This document shows, one piece after another, positions 55,692 to 64,000 of a DNA stretch of 64,000 nt (the stretch's first letter is position 1; every line of letters begins with the position of its first letter). The stretch lies in contig NZ_BMFR01000003.1 of assembly GCF_014638995.1 (NCBI RefSeq), positions 62,001 to 126,000 on the forward strand. Reading direction: 5' to 3'. The notes beneath the pieces were generated by a model. That model ran no database searches. It saw only the letters and a list, made by a program, of their open reading frames with translations, and was not told where the DNA came from. Both the position numbers and the translations under genes were made by a program. This DNA comes from Virgibacillus oceani. Its GTDB lineage: Bacteria > Bacillota > Bacilli > Bacillales > Amphibacillaceae.

Positions 55692-56054
55692 TTATTCCTT
55701 CGCTACCCGAACCCCCTGTATATAAATATTTACAGAGCCAATCGATAATCCTAATGTTTTATTTAGTGTGTATTTGACTTGAGATTGAACGTTATGTGCT
55801 ATTTCTGATATTTTGGTACCATAGCTTACAATAATATACATATCAATATGAAGACTATCACCATCTTGTCTTACTACGACGCCTCTTGAAAAGTTTTCTT
55901 TTCTCAAAATTTCAGCAATACCATCTTTTATCTGGCTTTTAGAGGCCATTCCGACAATGCCGTAACACTCAATTGCTGCACCTCCGGCAATAGTTGCAAT
56001 AACATCATTTGTAATTGTTACATGACCATCATTCGTATTAAGTTCAATGGACAT
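55692..56054 (-). CDS. yloU: Asp23/Gls24 family envelope stress protein YloU
   Basis: This 120-aa Asp23-family protein is usually membrane-associated through a partner. Family elements are TNDGHVTITNDVIATIAGGA, ECYGIVGMASKSQIKDGIAE, IVSYGTKISEIAHNVQSQVK and the ending VNIYIQGVRVAKE. The second of two adjacent ATG codons is better spaced from GGAGG. It diverges from rpmB and precedes fakA. Confidence 0.92.
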   Translation of the reverse strand: MSIELNTNDGHVTITNDVIATIAGGAAIECYGIVGMASKSQIKDGIAEILRKENFSRGVVVRQDGDSLHIDMYIIVSYGTKISEIAHNVQSQVKYTLNKTLGLSIGSVNIYIQGVRVAKE

Positions 56055-56142
56055 CATTATCCTCCTTCTATACCCACTAATTATAAGGATAGTTTACTAC
56101 AAACAAATCAGTTTTAAAAGCACTCTATTTCACACATAACCC

Positions 56143-56151
56143 ATTATAACA
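56143..56151 (-). promoter_or_regulatory. Extended -10 promoter candidate of yloU-fakA
   Basis: TGTTATAAT on the minus strand is a perfect extended -10, about 90 bases before yloU. No good -35 is placed at 17 bp; a TTGACA exists but is 23 bp away. Confidence 0.4.
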
Positions 56152-56198
56152 ATGGACGAAACTAACTAAACTGTCAAGCATTTTCACTTTATAAAATC

Positions 56199-56236
56199 AA
56201 AAGCGAAACGGGCTTGTTCAGCTGCGACAAGCGTAA
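56199..56236. repeat. Dispersed repeat, copy C, upstream of rpmB
   Basis: AAAAGCGAAACGGGCTTG followed by CAGCTGCGACAAGCG on the plus strand resembles the minus-strand end of copy A (AAAAGCGGAGCGGGCTTG then AGCGGCGAAAAGC). It lies in the yloU-rpmB gap, just upstream of the rpmB promoter. Confidence 0.5.
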
Positions 56237-56263
56237 TCTAAATCGCCATAAATCAAAAAGCAA

Positions 56264-56292
56264 TTGCATTCTAGCGGCAGTTGTGATAAATT
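56264..56292 (+). promoter_or_regulatory. Promoter of rpmB
   Basis: TTGCAT (56264-56269), 17 bp and TAAATT (56287-56292) with a TGA extension before the -10 lie 45 bases before the rpmB ATG. Confidence 0.6.
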
Positions 56293-56336
56293 GTATTAGT
56301 AATAATTGACGCATGTTAAGAGTAAGGAGGGATACC

Positions 56337-56525
56337 ATGGCTAGAAAATGTGTTGTTACTGGACGTAAAACTCGCAGTGGAAATCAACGCTCTCACGCTA
56401 TGAATTCCAATAAACGTAATTGGAAAGCTAATGTACAAAAAGTTCGTATTATGGTAGACGGGAAACCTAAACGTGTTTATGTTTCCGCACGTGGACTTAA
56501 ATCTGGTAAAGTTGAGCGCGTATAA
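56337..56525 (+). CDS. rpmB: 50S ribosomal protein L28
   Basis: L28 has [20 protein letters not shown] and the basic [20 protein letters not shown] segment. The open frame starts at 56313, but ATG 56337 follows AAGGAGGG and gives the standard 62 aa. The cysteine of the N-terminal motif is single, so this is the zinc-independent form. It has its own promoter and terminator. Confidence 0.97.
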   Translation: MARKCVVTGRKTRSGNQRSHAMNSNKRNWKANVQKVRIMVDGKPKRVYVSARGLKSGKVERV

Positions 56526-56566
56526 GTTATCGTTCCATCAAAGCTGTTGCTTTGGCATGGTAAATC

Positions 56567-56591
56567 AAAAGCACCCTATTTGGGTGCTTTT
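56567..56591 (+). terminator. Terminator of rpmB
   Basis: AAAAGCACCC (56567-56576) pairs with GGGTGCTTTT after a 5-base loop, followed by more T. It lies 41 bases after the rpmB stop. Confidence 0.9.
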
Positions 56592-56672
56592 TTAATATAC
56601 TATTAAATATACGTGCTCTGGCAACAAAAAAATGAGCTTCTGCCAATTAATTTGACAAAAGCAAGCATTATC

Positions 56673-56756
56673 CTATTTATCTTTCTTAAACACACCAATT
56701 ACAACTCGAACAAATCCGCCAATTACCCTTGGGAGCTTAATCGTATAAAATTTCAA
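56673..56756 (-). CDS. spoVM: Stage V sporulation protein SpoVM
   Basis: This is a 27-residue amphipathic peptide beginning MKFYTIKLPRVIGGFVRVV and ending GVFKKDK. B. subtilis SpoVM (MKFYTIKLPKFLGGIVRAML and so on, 26 aa) recognises the convex forespore membrane and anchors SpoIVA for coat assembly. The start is TTG 56756, five bases after AGGAGGGG. Helix positions and the Pro after KL are conserved. It lies 30 bases downstream of thiN and opposite rpmB, the same place as in B. subtilis. Too short for most gene finders. Confidence 0.93.
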   Translation of the reverse strand: MKFYTIKLPRVIGGFVRVVIGVFKKDK

Positions 56757-56786
56757 TGAGTCCCCTCCTCTAAATACAAACACAGC

Positions 56787-57455
56787 TTACTTTGGAATCG
56801 TTTCATCTGTGGCATCACGACTCTTTATTAGTAATAATATGCCTTTGCTAAATGAAAAAGTACCATTTTTTAAAAGAAGCTTGTTTGATATACAAAGAGT
56901 AGAACCCCAAGAAATAGTCTGATCAGCTAGAGGATAATAAAAACCTTCTAATGTTAACCCCTCTATATTTTCGGTAAATGGGACAAATGAGATATTTGGG
57001 TAGTTTTCATTAAACGTAATTTGATATTTACCTGGGTTCACCATTTCAAGCTGATTATTTTTGTCTGCAATAATTCCCTTAATATTATTTTTATTTATGG
57101 AATAAAGCGTTTGTATATTTATCAGTTCATGATCTATTCTTCCACCAGTCACACCTAATAAATAAATTGTGTCAGGATTTAATTCATATGCTTTTAAAAT
57201 AGCAATTTCTAAATCAGTCTGATCTTTTTCCGCTGGATATTCCGAAAAATTTCTAGCATACTTCTGGATCTGTTCTTTTTCATGTACACTGATGGAATCA
57301 AAGTCACCAACCGCGTAATCCGGGATAATTTGATTTTCAACTAATGTATACGCCCCACGATCGGCCCCGATCCATAAATCTATGATCTCCCGGTACAACG
57401 TTAAATCTGGAAGTAATTCTATCGGTCCATTTCCTACAATCGCAATCGCAGTCAT
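56787..57455 (-). CDS. thiN: Thiamine pyrophosphokinase
   Basis: ThiN converts thiamine to thiamine pyrophosphate with ATP. Diagnostic elements are LWIGADRGAYTLVENQIIPD, AVGDFDSIS, EYPAEKDQTDLEIAILKAY and LLGVTGGRIDHELINIQTL. Length 222 aa. It lies three bases after rpe. Confidence 0.95.
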   Translation of the reverse strand: MTAIAIVGNGPIELLPDLTLYREIIDLWIGADRGAYTLVENQIIPDYAVGDFDSISVHEKEQIQKYARNFSEYPAEKDQTDLEIAILKAYELNPDTIYLLGVTGGRIDHELINIQTLYSINKNNIKGIIADKNNQLEMVNPGKYQITFNENYPNISFVPFTENIEGLTLEGFYYPLADQTISWGSTLCISNKLLLKNGTFSFSKGILLLIKSRDATDETIPK

Positions 57456-57458
57456 TAT

Positions 57459-58115
57459 TTACCCCTGTGCTGCTTGCATAATAGCTTTTATTGCCTGTCC
57501 ACGGTCTTCTTTATTAAATACCGCACTACCTGCAACCAATACATCTGCTCCAGCATCTGTACATAGCTTAGCAGTATTGACATTGACTCCGCCATCAATT
57601 TCAATTTCGAATGATAGCCCTAATTCTTTTCTCCATGCATTGATTTTTTCTACCTTTTTAATAACACTCTGAATAAATGATTGTCCACCAAATCCAGGAT
57701 TGACTGTCATTAACAACACTAAATCTACCTCAGGCAAAACTTCTTTAATCATCTCAGCTGGAGTGGCTGGATTGATGACAACACCTGCTTTTACATGTTG
57801 ATCTTTTATTAATTGCAGTGTTCGATGCAGGTGTGGGCACGTTTCCTGATGAACGGTTATAATATCTGCCCCAGCACTTGCAAACATTGGAATATAGGCA
57901 TCCGGATTTTTAATCATTAAATGGACATCAAGCGGCAATGCTGTTACTGGTCTGATTGCTTCTACAATGAGCGGCCCGATCGTAATGTTTGGCACAAAAT
58001 GCCCATCCATTACATCAACATGGATATACGCTGCTCCACCGCGTTCAACATCCTTAATTTCTTCTCCTAGTTTTGAAAAATCTGCTGATAAGATTGATGG
58101 TGCTATTTTTGTCAT
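57459..58115 (-). CDS. rpe: Ribulose-phosphate 3-epimerase
   Basis: Rpe interconverts ribulose 5-phosphate and xylulose 5-phosphate. TIM-barrel residues are clear: IAPSILSADFSKLGEEI, IHVDVMDGHFVPNITIGP, LPLDVHLMIKNPDAYI, MTVNPGFGGQSFI and EIDGGVN. Length 218 aa. Confidence 0.97.
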   Translation of the reverse strand: MTKIAPSILSADFSKLGEEIKDVERGGAAYIHVDVMDGHFVPNITIGPLIVEAIRPVTALPLDVHLMIKNPDAYIPMFASAGADIITVHQETCPHLHRTLQLIKDQHVKAGVVINPATPAEMIKEVLPEVDLVLLMTVNPGFGGQSFIQSVIKKVEKINAWRKELGLSFEIEIDGGVNVNTAKLCTDAGADVLVAGSAVFNKEDRGQAIKAIMQAAQG

Positions 58116-58117
58116 AA

Positions 58118-58999
58118 TTAATACCTCGGCTTTCTATTTTGAATCTCCTCTAAGAAGGTTAGATAATGCTCATATCTAAAATGTGCAATTTCTCCTTGAT
58201 CAACAGCCTGCTTAATTGCACATTTAGGCTCTTTATGATGCATACATCCTCGAAATTTACAGCTTTCTTTTCGTTCACGCATTTCCGGGAAGCAGTCTGT
58301 TAACTCTTCCATCACTATTTCATTAAATTCCAGCGAGCTGAATCCAGGTGTATCTGCCACCAAACCGCCGTTAATCTTGACTAATTCTACATGCCTAGTA
58401 GTATGCTTTCCTCTTCCAAGGCTTTTTGAGACATCACCCGTTTTTAACAGCAGTGATGGTTTTAGTGCATTTAATAATGAAGATTTTCCTACACCGGACT
58501 GTCCAGCAAATACAGATATTTTGTCAGTAAAATAATGTTCCAGCCCGGTTAATTCACTCGCTCTTTTTGACGATAGCAATTCAACAGGATAACCGATTTC
58601 CCGATAAATTTTTTCATAACCTTCAATTTGCTTTACTTGTTCATCTGTAATGACATCCATTTTTGTAATAAATATAACTGGTTTTATATCCTTTGACTCA
58701 ATTAAAACTAGAAACCGATCTAACAATAATGTACTGAATTCAGGTGTAACTACAGAACTCACAATAATTGCCTGGTCAATATTTGCTATAGGCGGCCGTA
58801 CTAACTCATTTGTTCTAGAATTAATCTCCTGGATATACCCCTCATCAGGATTACTTTCATCAAAAGTTACATAGTCTCCAACAAGCGGCGTGATGTTTTT
58901 ATTTCGAAAAACACCACGGCCACGGCATTGGTATATTTTATCTTTTGTCTGAACATAATAAAATCCGCTTAATGCTTTGATTATTCTGCCCTCTGCCAT
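58118..58999 (-). CDS. rsgA: Ribosome small subunit-dependent GTPase RsgA
   Basis: RsgA is a circularly permuted GTPase acting late in 30S maturation. An OB-fold N-terminus (FYYVQTKDKIYQCRGRGVFR) is followed by G4 FITKMD, the P-loop FAGQSGVGKSSLLNAL and G3 VADTPGFSSLEF. A zinc knuckle follows (ESCKFRGCMHHKEPKCAIKQ). Length 293 aa. It starts one base after the prkC stop. Confidence 0.96.
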   Translation of the reverse strand: MAEGRIIKALSGFYYVQTKDKIYQCRGRGVFRNKNITPLVGDYVTFDESNPDEGYIQEINSRTNELVRPPIANIDQAIIVSSVVTPEFSTLLLDRFLVLIESKDIKPVIFITKMDVITDEQVKQIEGYEKIYREIGYPVELLSSKRASELTGLEHYFTDKISVFAGQSGVGKSSLLNALKPSLLLKTGDVSKSLGRGKHTTRHVELVKINGGLVADTPGFSSLEFNEIVMEELTDCFPEMRERKESCKFRGCMHHKEPKCAIKQAVDQGEIAHFRYEHYLTFLEEIQNRKPRY

Positions 59000-61063
59000 T
59001 TATTCACCCTCTCCGTACGGAACCTTCTTATCAATAATTGTTTCATCGTCACGAATCACCTTATACTGAGCAGTTTCTCCCGGGGCAATTGTTAATGTAA
59101 TCGTATAATCTGTATCTTCTGTTATTGTATCCTCTTTAAAAACATCAGATATATCGTTGTTTGCATCCTCAATATATATTCTGACTGCTTGTTGTTTTGG
59201 CTTCTCGTCTTCCTGCTGCTGATCCTGATCATCAGACTCTTCTGGCTGCTCAGGTTCCTTATATGGTACAGTGAACGTTACCGAATGTGATTTAGGCGGC
59301 TTCTCCTTAGGTCCAATGGAGATATACACATCAACAGTAGAACCTTCCTCAAGCTCTGCGTTTGGACCTGGCTCTTGTCTGATTACCTCACCTTTAGGGG
59401 TATCATCAGAATTCTCTTCGATAGCATTCATTTTAAGGTTATTGCTTTCTAAATAATCTTCAGCTTCGTCTTTAGTCATTCCTTTGAGATTGTCTAATGA
59501 AACTAACTCAGGACCCTTGCTTATTTCAAAAATCACCTTCGTTTCACTAGGTACAACTTCTGTATCGGGTGCAGGCTGTATTTGAGTAATAATTTCTCCT
59601 ACCTGCTTATCCGAAAATTTTTCGATTGGAATTATTTCATCGTACCCTGCTTCTTCCAGTAACCTTTCAACCTGACTGAAGTCATCTCCAAGGTAATCTG
59701 GAAAAGCAACTTTTTCCTTACCCGAACTCACAAAAACGGTAACCTTTGATCCTTCTTTCACAGTTTTTCCGAATCGCGGATTAGTTTTTATCACAATACC
59801 TTCTTCAACATCCTCGGAAGGAATCACCTCTTTTTCAGGTTTTAATTTAACCGACTCTAATTCGTTCACTGCATCCTCATACTCCATATTAGCTACATCT
59901 GGAACATCAACCTCAGCGGGCTGCAATAAATCTGGTAATACAAATAATGCAGCAATACCCGTTGCAAGCAGCATAAATAAGACCACAAGTATAATGATCC
60001 ACTTTTTCTTCTTACTTTTATTTTTCTTTTTTTTATCTTTCTTTTTAATTTTTTTATTCTTTTTAGCTTTCACTGGTTGTTCATCCTGATCGCCTGCATA
60101 TTTTTGTGTATTGCCATTCGTATGGTGTACTATCGTGTTTTGATTGGTGTGCTGCTGCATTTGATTATCTGTAATGATTGGAATCGCTTTTGTTTCCTCG
60201 CCGATTTCAACTGGTGGAGCATATTTTTCTTCATTCAATTTACTTGGATCCAATGCTGTTTCAAGTGCATCTTCCATTTCATAAACCGTTTCATATCTGT
60301 GAAAAGGATCCTTTGCTGTTGCTTTTAGGACAACATTTTCAACACTTTGTGGTACATCCTGGTTAAACCTTCTTACGGATGGTGTATCGTTTTGCAAATG
60401 TTTTAGCGCGATTGATACTGGCGATTGACCTGAAAATGGCAATCGTGCAGTTAACAATTCGAACAGAACGATACCAAGCGAATAGATGTCCGATTTTTTC
60501 GTAGCCATTCCGCCTCGTGCTTGTTCGGGTGACAAATAGTGAACAGATCCTAAAATGGAATTGGTCTGCGTCAATGATGTCGCACTTAAAGCAACAGCTA
60601 TTCCAAAATCGGTAACCTTAACCTGACCATATGTATCAATTAAAATATTCTGCGGCTTTATGTCACGATGCACGATATCATTAGCATGTGCATGTGCAAT
60701 GGCAGAAGTGATTTGCTTCATAATATCCAATGATTCCTGAACCTCAATCGGTCCGTATTTTTGTATGTATTCCTTCAATGTCATTCCGTCAACATATTCC
60801 ATTACCATATATAAATAATGGTCTTCTTCACCAACGTCATAAATATTGACAATATTTGGATGTGAAAGACTTGTTGCTGATTGTGCTTCGCGGTCAAACC
60901 GGGCAATAAATTCGTCATCGTTTGCATATTCCAGGCGCAGTACTTTTATCGCAACGTCACGATCTAAAATAATATCATTAGCTAAGTATACATTGGCCAT
61001 ACCGCCGCCGCCAATCGTTTCTTTAATGCGATACCGCTCATTTAACAGGTGTCCTTTTAACAC
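59000..61063 (-). CDS. prkC: PASTA-domain Ser/Thr kinase PrkC
   Basis: PrkC senses muropeptides and lipid II and phosphorylates many proteins in growth and spore germination. The kinase domain has GGGGMANVYLAND, the ATP-binding Lys40 and the HRDIKPQN loop with Asp134. A very Lys-rich juxtamembrane stretch leads to one membrane helix (WIIILVVLFMLLATGIAALF). Outside lie three PASTA repeats and a C-terminal Ig-like domain after a Glu/Gln-rich linker. GTG 61063 overlaps prpC by 7 bases. Length 687 aa. Confidence 0.96.
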   Translation of the reverse strand: MLKGHLLNERYRIKETIGGGGMANVYLANDIILDRDVAIKVLRLEYANDDEFIARFDREAQSATSLSHPNIVNIYDVGEEDHYLYMVMEYVDGMTLKEYIQKYGPIEVQESLDIMKQITSAIAHAHANDIVHRDIKPQNILIDTYGQVKVTDFGIAVALSATSLTQTNSILGSVHYLSPEQARGGMATKKSDIYSLGIVLFELLTARLPFSGQSPVSIALKHLQNDTPSVRRFNQDVPQSVENVVLKATAKDPFHRYETVYEMEDALETALDPSKLNEEKYAPPVEIGEETKAIPIITDNQMQQHTNQNTIVHHTNGNTQKYAGDQDEQPVKAKKNKKIKKKDKKKKNKSKKKKWIIILVVLFMLLATGIAALFVLPDLLQPAEVDVPDVANMEYEDAVNELESVKLKPEKEVIPSEDVEEGIVIKTNPRFGKTVKEGSKVTVFVSSGKEKVAFPDYLGDDFSQVERLLEEAGYDEIIPIEKFSDKQVGEIITQIQPAPDTEVVPSETKVIFEISKGPELVSLDNLKGMTKDEAEDYLESNNLKMNAIEENSDDTPKGEVIRQEPGPNAELEEGSTVDVYISIGPKEKPPKSHSVTFTVPYKEPEQPEESDDQDQQQEDEKPKQQAVRIYIEDANNDISDVFKEDTITEDTDYTITLTIAPGETAQYKVIRDDETIIDKKVPYGEGE

Positions 61064-61818
61064 GATGTTTCACCTTCTTTCTTGGGAGCATCATGCTGAA
61101 CGATAACGAGGGAAATATTATCCTCGCCTCCTAATTCATTTGCTAAATCGACCATTTTTTGCGCTGTCTCATTGATATCGGAATCTAATTTAAGGAAATT
61201 AAAAAGATTTTCATCAGAAACTTTATTTGTTAATCCGTCGGAGCATAACAGCAGTTTATCCCCAAGCTCCCAGCCAATAGATTGTATATCGGCAGCTACA
61301 TTTTCCTCCGTACCCAGTGCCTTTAAAATTAAATTTTTTCTAGGATGATGTTCTGCATCTTCCTTTGTTATTTGTCCCGATCGCACTAATTCATTAACTA
61401 ATGAATGGTCTTCCGTTACTTGACTAAACCCGCTTTCGTTAAGCATATAAATACGACTGTCACCAATGTGTGCAGTTGTGACAAATTCATCTGTACAAAT
61501 AGCAATTACTGCAGTCGTACCCATTCCATTACATTCCTCTTTTTGCAATGCGTGGTCATAGATCGTTTTATTCATTTCCAGCACAGTTTTCGTCAGCCAT
61601 TCCTCGGTTTCTTCCGGTGAATGCAGCTTATTGCTATCAATCCATTTCTTTTGAATAACTGATGTTGCCATTTCACTCGCCACATCCCCAGCCTGATGGC
61701 CCCCCATACCATCAGCAATGATCGCTAGAAACTGTCCATCTTGATTAAAAAATATCCCCCCGGCGTCTTCATTATGACTCCGGATCTGACCACGATCCGT
61801 TAGAAATTTACCTATCAT
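61057..61818 (-). CDS. prpC: PP2C-family protein phosphatase PrpC
   Basis: PrpC reverses PrkC phosphorylation. Metal-binding acidic motifs of PP2C are present: TDRGQIRSHNEDAGGIF, LAIIADGMGGHQAGDVAS, AHIGDSRIYML, LLCSDGLTNKV and GGEDNISLVIVQ. Length 253 aa. It overlaps prkC. In B. subtilis rlmN separates it from rsmB; here only a 112-base gap does. Confidence 0.96.
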   Translation of the reverse strand: MIGKFLTDRGQIRSHNEDAGGIFFNQDGQFLAIIADGMGGHQAGDVASEMATSVIQKKWIDSNKLHSPEETEEWLTKTVLEMNKTIYDHALQKEECNGMGTTAVIAICTDEFVTTAHIGDSRIYMLNESGFSQVTEDHSLVNELVRSGQITKEDAEHHPRKNLILKALGTEENVAADIQSIGWELGDKLLLCSDGLTNKVSDENLFNFLKLDSDINETAQKMVDLANELGGEDNISLVIVQHDAPKKEGETSC

Positions 61819-61930
61819 TCTTTCACCCCTTAAAAACAGCAGATAACCACCCGTTTATCCAATTTAACTCTATTATTACACGAAATTGCATGATAAAGAA
61901 CACTTTTTGACATATTTTTCTTCTTATTAG

Positions 61931-63280
61931 TTAAGATTTTCTAATTAACCTTGTAAGAAAAAATCCATCTGTTTGAAATGTCTGCGGAAAAAGCTGAAGG
62001 CCATAATCCGTTATGCCAGGTGACTGTTCAAAAATAGTCGGCAATTCTTCAAAAAACTCTGTATCGATATGATAGTCTGGATGTTCTTCCAAAAAACTTT
62101 TGACTACCCCTTCATTTTCTTCCCTATCAACCGTACACGTACTGTAGATTAATCGGCCGCCTTTTTTCAATAGCGGAGCAACACGCTGTAAAATATTCAA
62201 TTGGATTGCTGCTAGATTGTGTATATCTGAGGCTTGTTTCGTGTATTTAATTTCCGGTTTGCCTCGTATAACACCTAACCCGGAACATGGAGCATCAATC
62301 AAAATCCGATCAAAATTTTCTTCCCTGTGAATCGTGTGGAGTTTTCTAGCATCAGCATGATCTGCAGTGATAATCGACAGCTCAAGATCTAAAGCTTTTT
62401 TGTTTACTAATTTTGCCTTCTTCGCATGAAGATCATATGCATAGAGCTTACCTTGATTTTGCATTTTTTCAGCTATATGTGTTGCTTTCCCTCCAGGTGC
62501 ACTGCAAGCGTCAAGTACGTTCATTCCTGGTCTTAAGTCAAGCATTTCTGCAACTAGCATTGAACTCTGATCTTGAATCGTGACAAATCCACTTTTAAAA
62601 AGGTCTGTTTTTAAAATATTTCCTTTTTCCACGATGATCCCTTGATCAGAAAAGTCTGACACCCTAGTTTCAAATCCTTGCTCTCTTAACACTTTCATTG
62701 CATGATCGCGTGAGATTCTGAGCGGTTGGACACGAATGGATACAGCTTTTCGCACAAGATTCGCTTCACACATTTCTTTAGTAACTTTTCCCCCATACAT
62801 GAATACCCAGCGTTTAACAAGCCATTCCGGATGACTTGTTTCGATTGCAATACGTTTGACATCATCTTTCACCATTGAAGTGTCTGGAACACCATTGCGC
62901 TGTACACTGCGAAGAACACCATTTACTAATGAAGCAATTCCTTTGTGTCCTCTGCGTTTTGCAATCTCAACCGCTTCATGAATAATTGCGTGATCAGGAA
63001 TTTTGTCTAAATATACCATTTGATAAACAGACATTCGAAGCAGCATCACTACCCAATCATCAAGCTTTTTCCTGGTATCGATAAATGATTCAAGATAATA
63101 GTCCAGAGTTAGCTTTCGCTGGGTCGTACCATAGACAATTTCTGTCAACAGCCCCTCATCCTTTGGAGAAACTTTGCCGGACTTTATTTCATGATCAATT
63201 AATAAATGGCTGAAACCATTATCCTTTTCAATTCGCAGAAGCAAATTTACAACTGTTTCTCTTAAGCTATACGTAATCAA
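61931..63280 (-). CDS. rsmB: 16S rRNA (cytosine-967-C5)-methyltransferase RsmB
   Basis: RsmB methylates C967 of 16S rRNA. The NusB-like N-terminal domain (about residues 1-130; [20 protein letters not shown]) precedes the methyltransferase domain. That domain has SAM binding in [19 protein letters not shown] and catalytic cysteines in [19 protein letters not shown] and [14 protein letters not shown]. Length 449 aa. The TTG start overlaps the fmt stop. Confidence 0.95.
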   Translation of the reverse strand: MITYSLRETVVNLLLRIEKDNGFSHLLIDHEIKSGKVSPKDEGLLTEIVYGTTQRKLTLDYYLESFIDTRKKLDDWVVMLLRMSVYQMVYLDKIPDHAIIHEAVEIAKRRGHKGIASLVNGVLRSVQRNGVPDTSMVKDDVKRIAIETSHPEWLVKRWVFMYGGKVTKEMCEANLVRKAVSIRVQPLRISRDHAMKVLREQGFETRVSDFSDQGIIVEKGNILKTDLFKSGFVTIQDQSSMLVAEMLDLRPGMNVLDACSAPGGKATHIAEKMQNQGKLYAYDLHAKKAKLVNKKALDLELSIITADHADARKLHTIHREENFDRILIDAPCSGLGVIRGKPEIKYTKQASDIHNLAAIQLNILQRVAPLLKKGGRLIYSTCTVDREENEGVVKSFLEEHPDYHIDTEFFEELPTIFEQSPGITDYGLQLFPQTFQTDGFFLTRLIRKS

Positions 63281-64000
63281 ATTAATTCACCCATTTTAGT
63301 CCCTGTTTTTATTCGATCTGGTGCCCCTCGCAAAAAATCACTTACTGTCATTCGTTTTTTTCCAGCAGGTTGAATTTCAGTAATACGAAGACCTTTTTTA
63401 TTGCCGCAAACGACTATAAATGATGTTTTATCCACTTGGACTATCTCACCGGGAGATCCATCATAGGTTGTATTATCCATTTCCGCCCACCAAATTTTCA
63501 TCGGCTTTTCCTGATAAGCAGTAAACGCAACAGGCCAAGGGTGTAATCCCCTAACTTGATTGTAAAGCTCATCATTCGGTCTATTCCAATCCATTCGCTC
63601 TTGATCCCGCTTAATATTTGATGCAAAGGTTGCCTTATTTTCATCTTGTTTCACTGGAATAATGGAACGTGTGAAAAGATCTGGCAATGTTTCCATCAAT
63701 AAATCTGAACCTGCCGCTGAAAGCTTATCATGCAAGGTACCAACATGGTCATCGCTTTCGATTGGGACACGTTGCTGTGACAGAATATCCCCTGCATCCA
63801 GCTTCTCTACCATGTACATAATTGTAATACCGGTTTCTTTTTTCCCTTGTAAAATGGCATAATGTATTGGTGCACCTCCTCGTAATTCCGGCAGCAATGA
63901 TGCGTGGACATTAATACAGCCAAATTCAGGTGCAGTTAACAGCTCATTAGGCAGTAATTGCCCATATGCCGCCGTTACTATCAAATCTGGCTTATAGGAC
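63277..64000 (-). CDS. fmt: Methionyl-tRNA formyltransferase (5' end beyond window)
   Basis: Fmt formylates initiator Met-tRNA. The visible part enters at [19 protein letters not shown] and contains the catalytic segment [20 protein letters not shown], the [16 protein letters not shown] stretch and the C-terminal anticodon-side domain ([18 protein letters not shown]). The start codon lies beyond position 64000. It overlaps rsmB. Confidence 0.95.
   Translation of the reverse strand, partial: SYKPDLIVTAAYGQLLPNELLTAPEFGCINVHASLLPELRGGAPIHYAILQGKKETGITIMYMVEKLDAGDILSQQRVPIESDDHVGTLHDKLSAAGSDLLMETLPDLFTRSIIPVKQDENKATFASNIKRDQERMDWNRPNDELYNQVRGLHPWPVAFTAYQEKPMKIWWAEMDNTTYDGSPGEIVQVDKTSFIVVCGNKKGLRITEIQPAGKKRMTVSDFLRGAPDRIKTGTKMGELI

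Noticed and set aside
1..64000. Prophage, CRISPR array, tRNA or rRNA genes
   Set aside because: Scanned for repeats with regular spacing, phage-type genes and RNA signatures; none seen. XerC is the housekeeping dimer-resolution enzyme, not a phage integrase.

Overview
The window is one chromosomal stretch of a low-GC, endospore-forming, motile Bacillaceae bacterium. Gene order follows Bacillus subtilis from fmt to flhA almost without a break, and spoVM, codY, sdaAAB, fapR and the fla/che operon are all present. The AT-rich sequence and protein character suggest the Oceanobacillus/Virgibacillus/Lentibacillus side of the family; that placement is inference. Nearly all genes are on the minus strand, so transcription runs from high to low coordinates. 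The exceptions are a DUF1128 gene (43.7 kb), a purine-type permease (52.5 kb) and rpmB (56.3 kb). I see no rRNA, tRNA, CRISPR array, prophage, integrase island or insertion sequence.

Layout from the right (upstream) end: fmt (cut by the window edge)-rsmB; prpC-prkC-rsgA-rpe-thiN-spoVM (translation, cell-wall signalling, pentose phosphate, sporulation); rpmB (+) diverging from yloU-fakA; a permease (+) diverging from sdaAB-sdaAA-recG; fapR-plsX-fabD-fabG-acpP (lipid synthesis, with a clear FapR operator at the fapR start site); rnc; yfkK-like gene (+); smc-ftsY-ylxM-ffh (chromosome organisation and SRP); rpsP-khpA-ylqD-rimM-trmD with its own promoter and terminator; a small remnant island; monocistronic rplS; lepB-rbgA-rnhB-ylqG-ylqH; sucCD; dprA; topA; an unrecognised 103-aa gene; xerC-hslV-hslU-codY; and the 25-gene fla/che operon flgB through flhA (cut by the left edge).

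How the genes work together: the left 18 kb builds the flagellar basal body, C-ring, export apparatus and hook, with cheY and fliY coupling it to chemotaxis. CodY, encoded just upstream, is a candidate regulator of that operon. The middle supplies translation, protein targeting and chromosome maintenance. The right part supplies fatty-acid initiation, ribosome biogenesis and the PrkC/PrpC phosphorylation switch.

No wholly new multi-gene system is evident. The most interesting points are local. A hairpin lies between the Shine-Dalgarno sequence and the start of swrD/flbD, with a start-stop codon pair inside it. trmFO and rlmN are missing from their conserved positions, and an unrecognised small gene sits at the trmFO position. 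A metalloprotease remnant carries a TA-repeat frameshift inside the normally continuous trmD-rplS region. RbgA has an altered G4 motif. HslV has an N-terminus unlike the serine-first B. subtilis enzyme. ylqG appears to start at CTG. A family of dispersed repeats, and an inverted repeat overlapping the smc promoter, also stand out.
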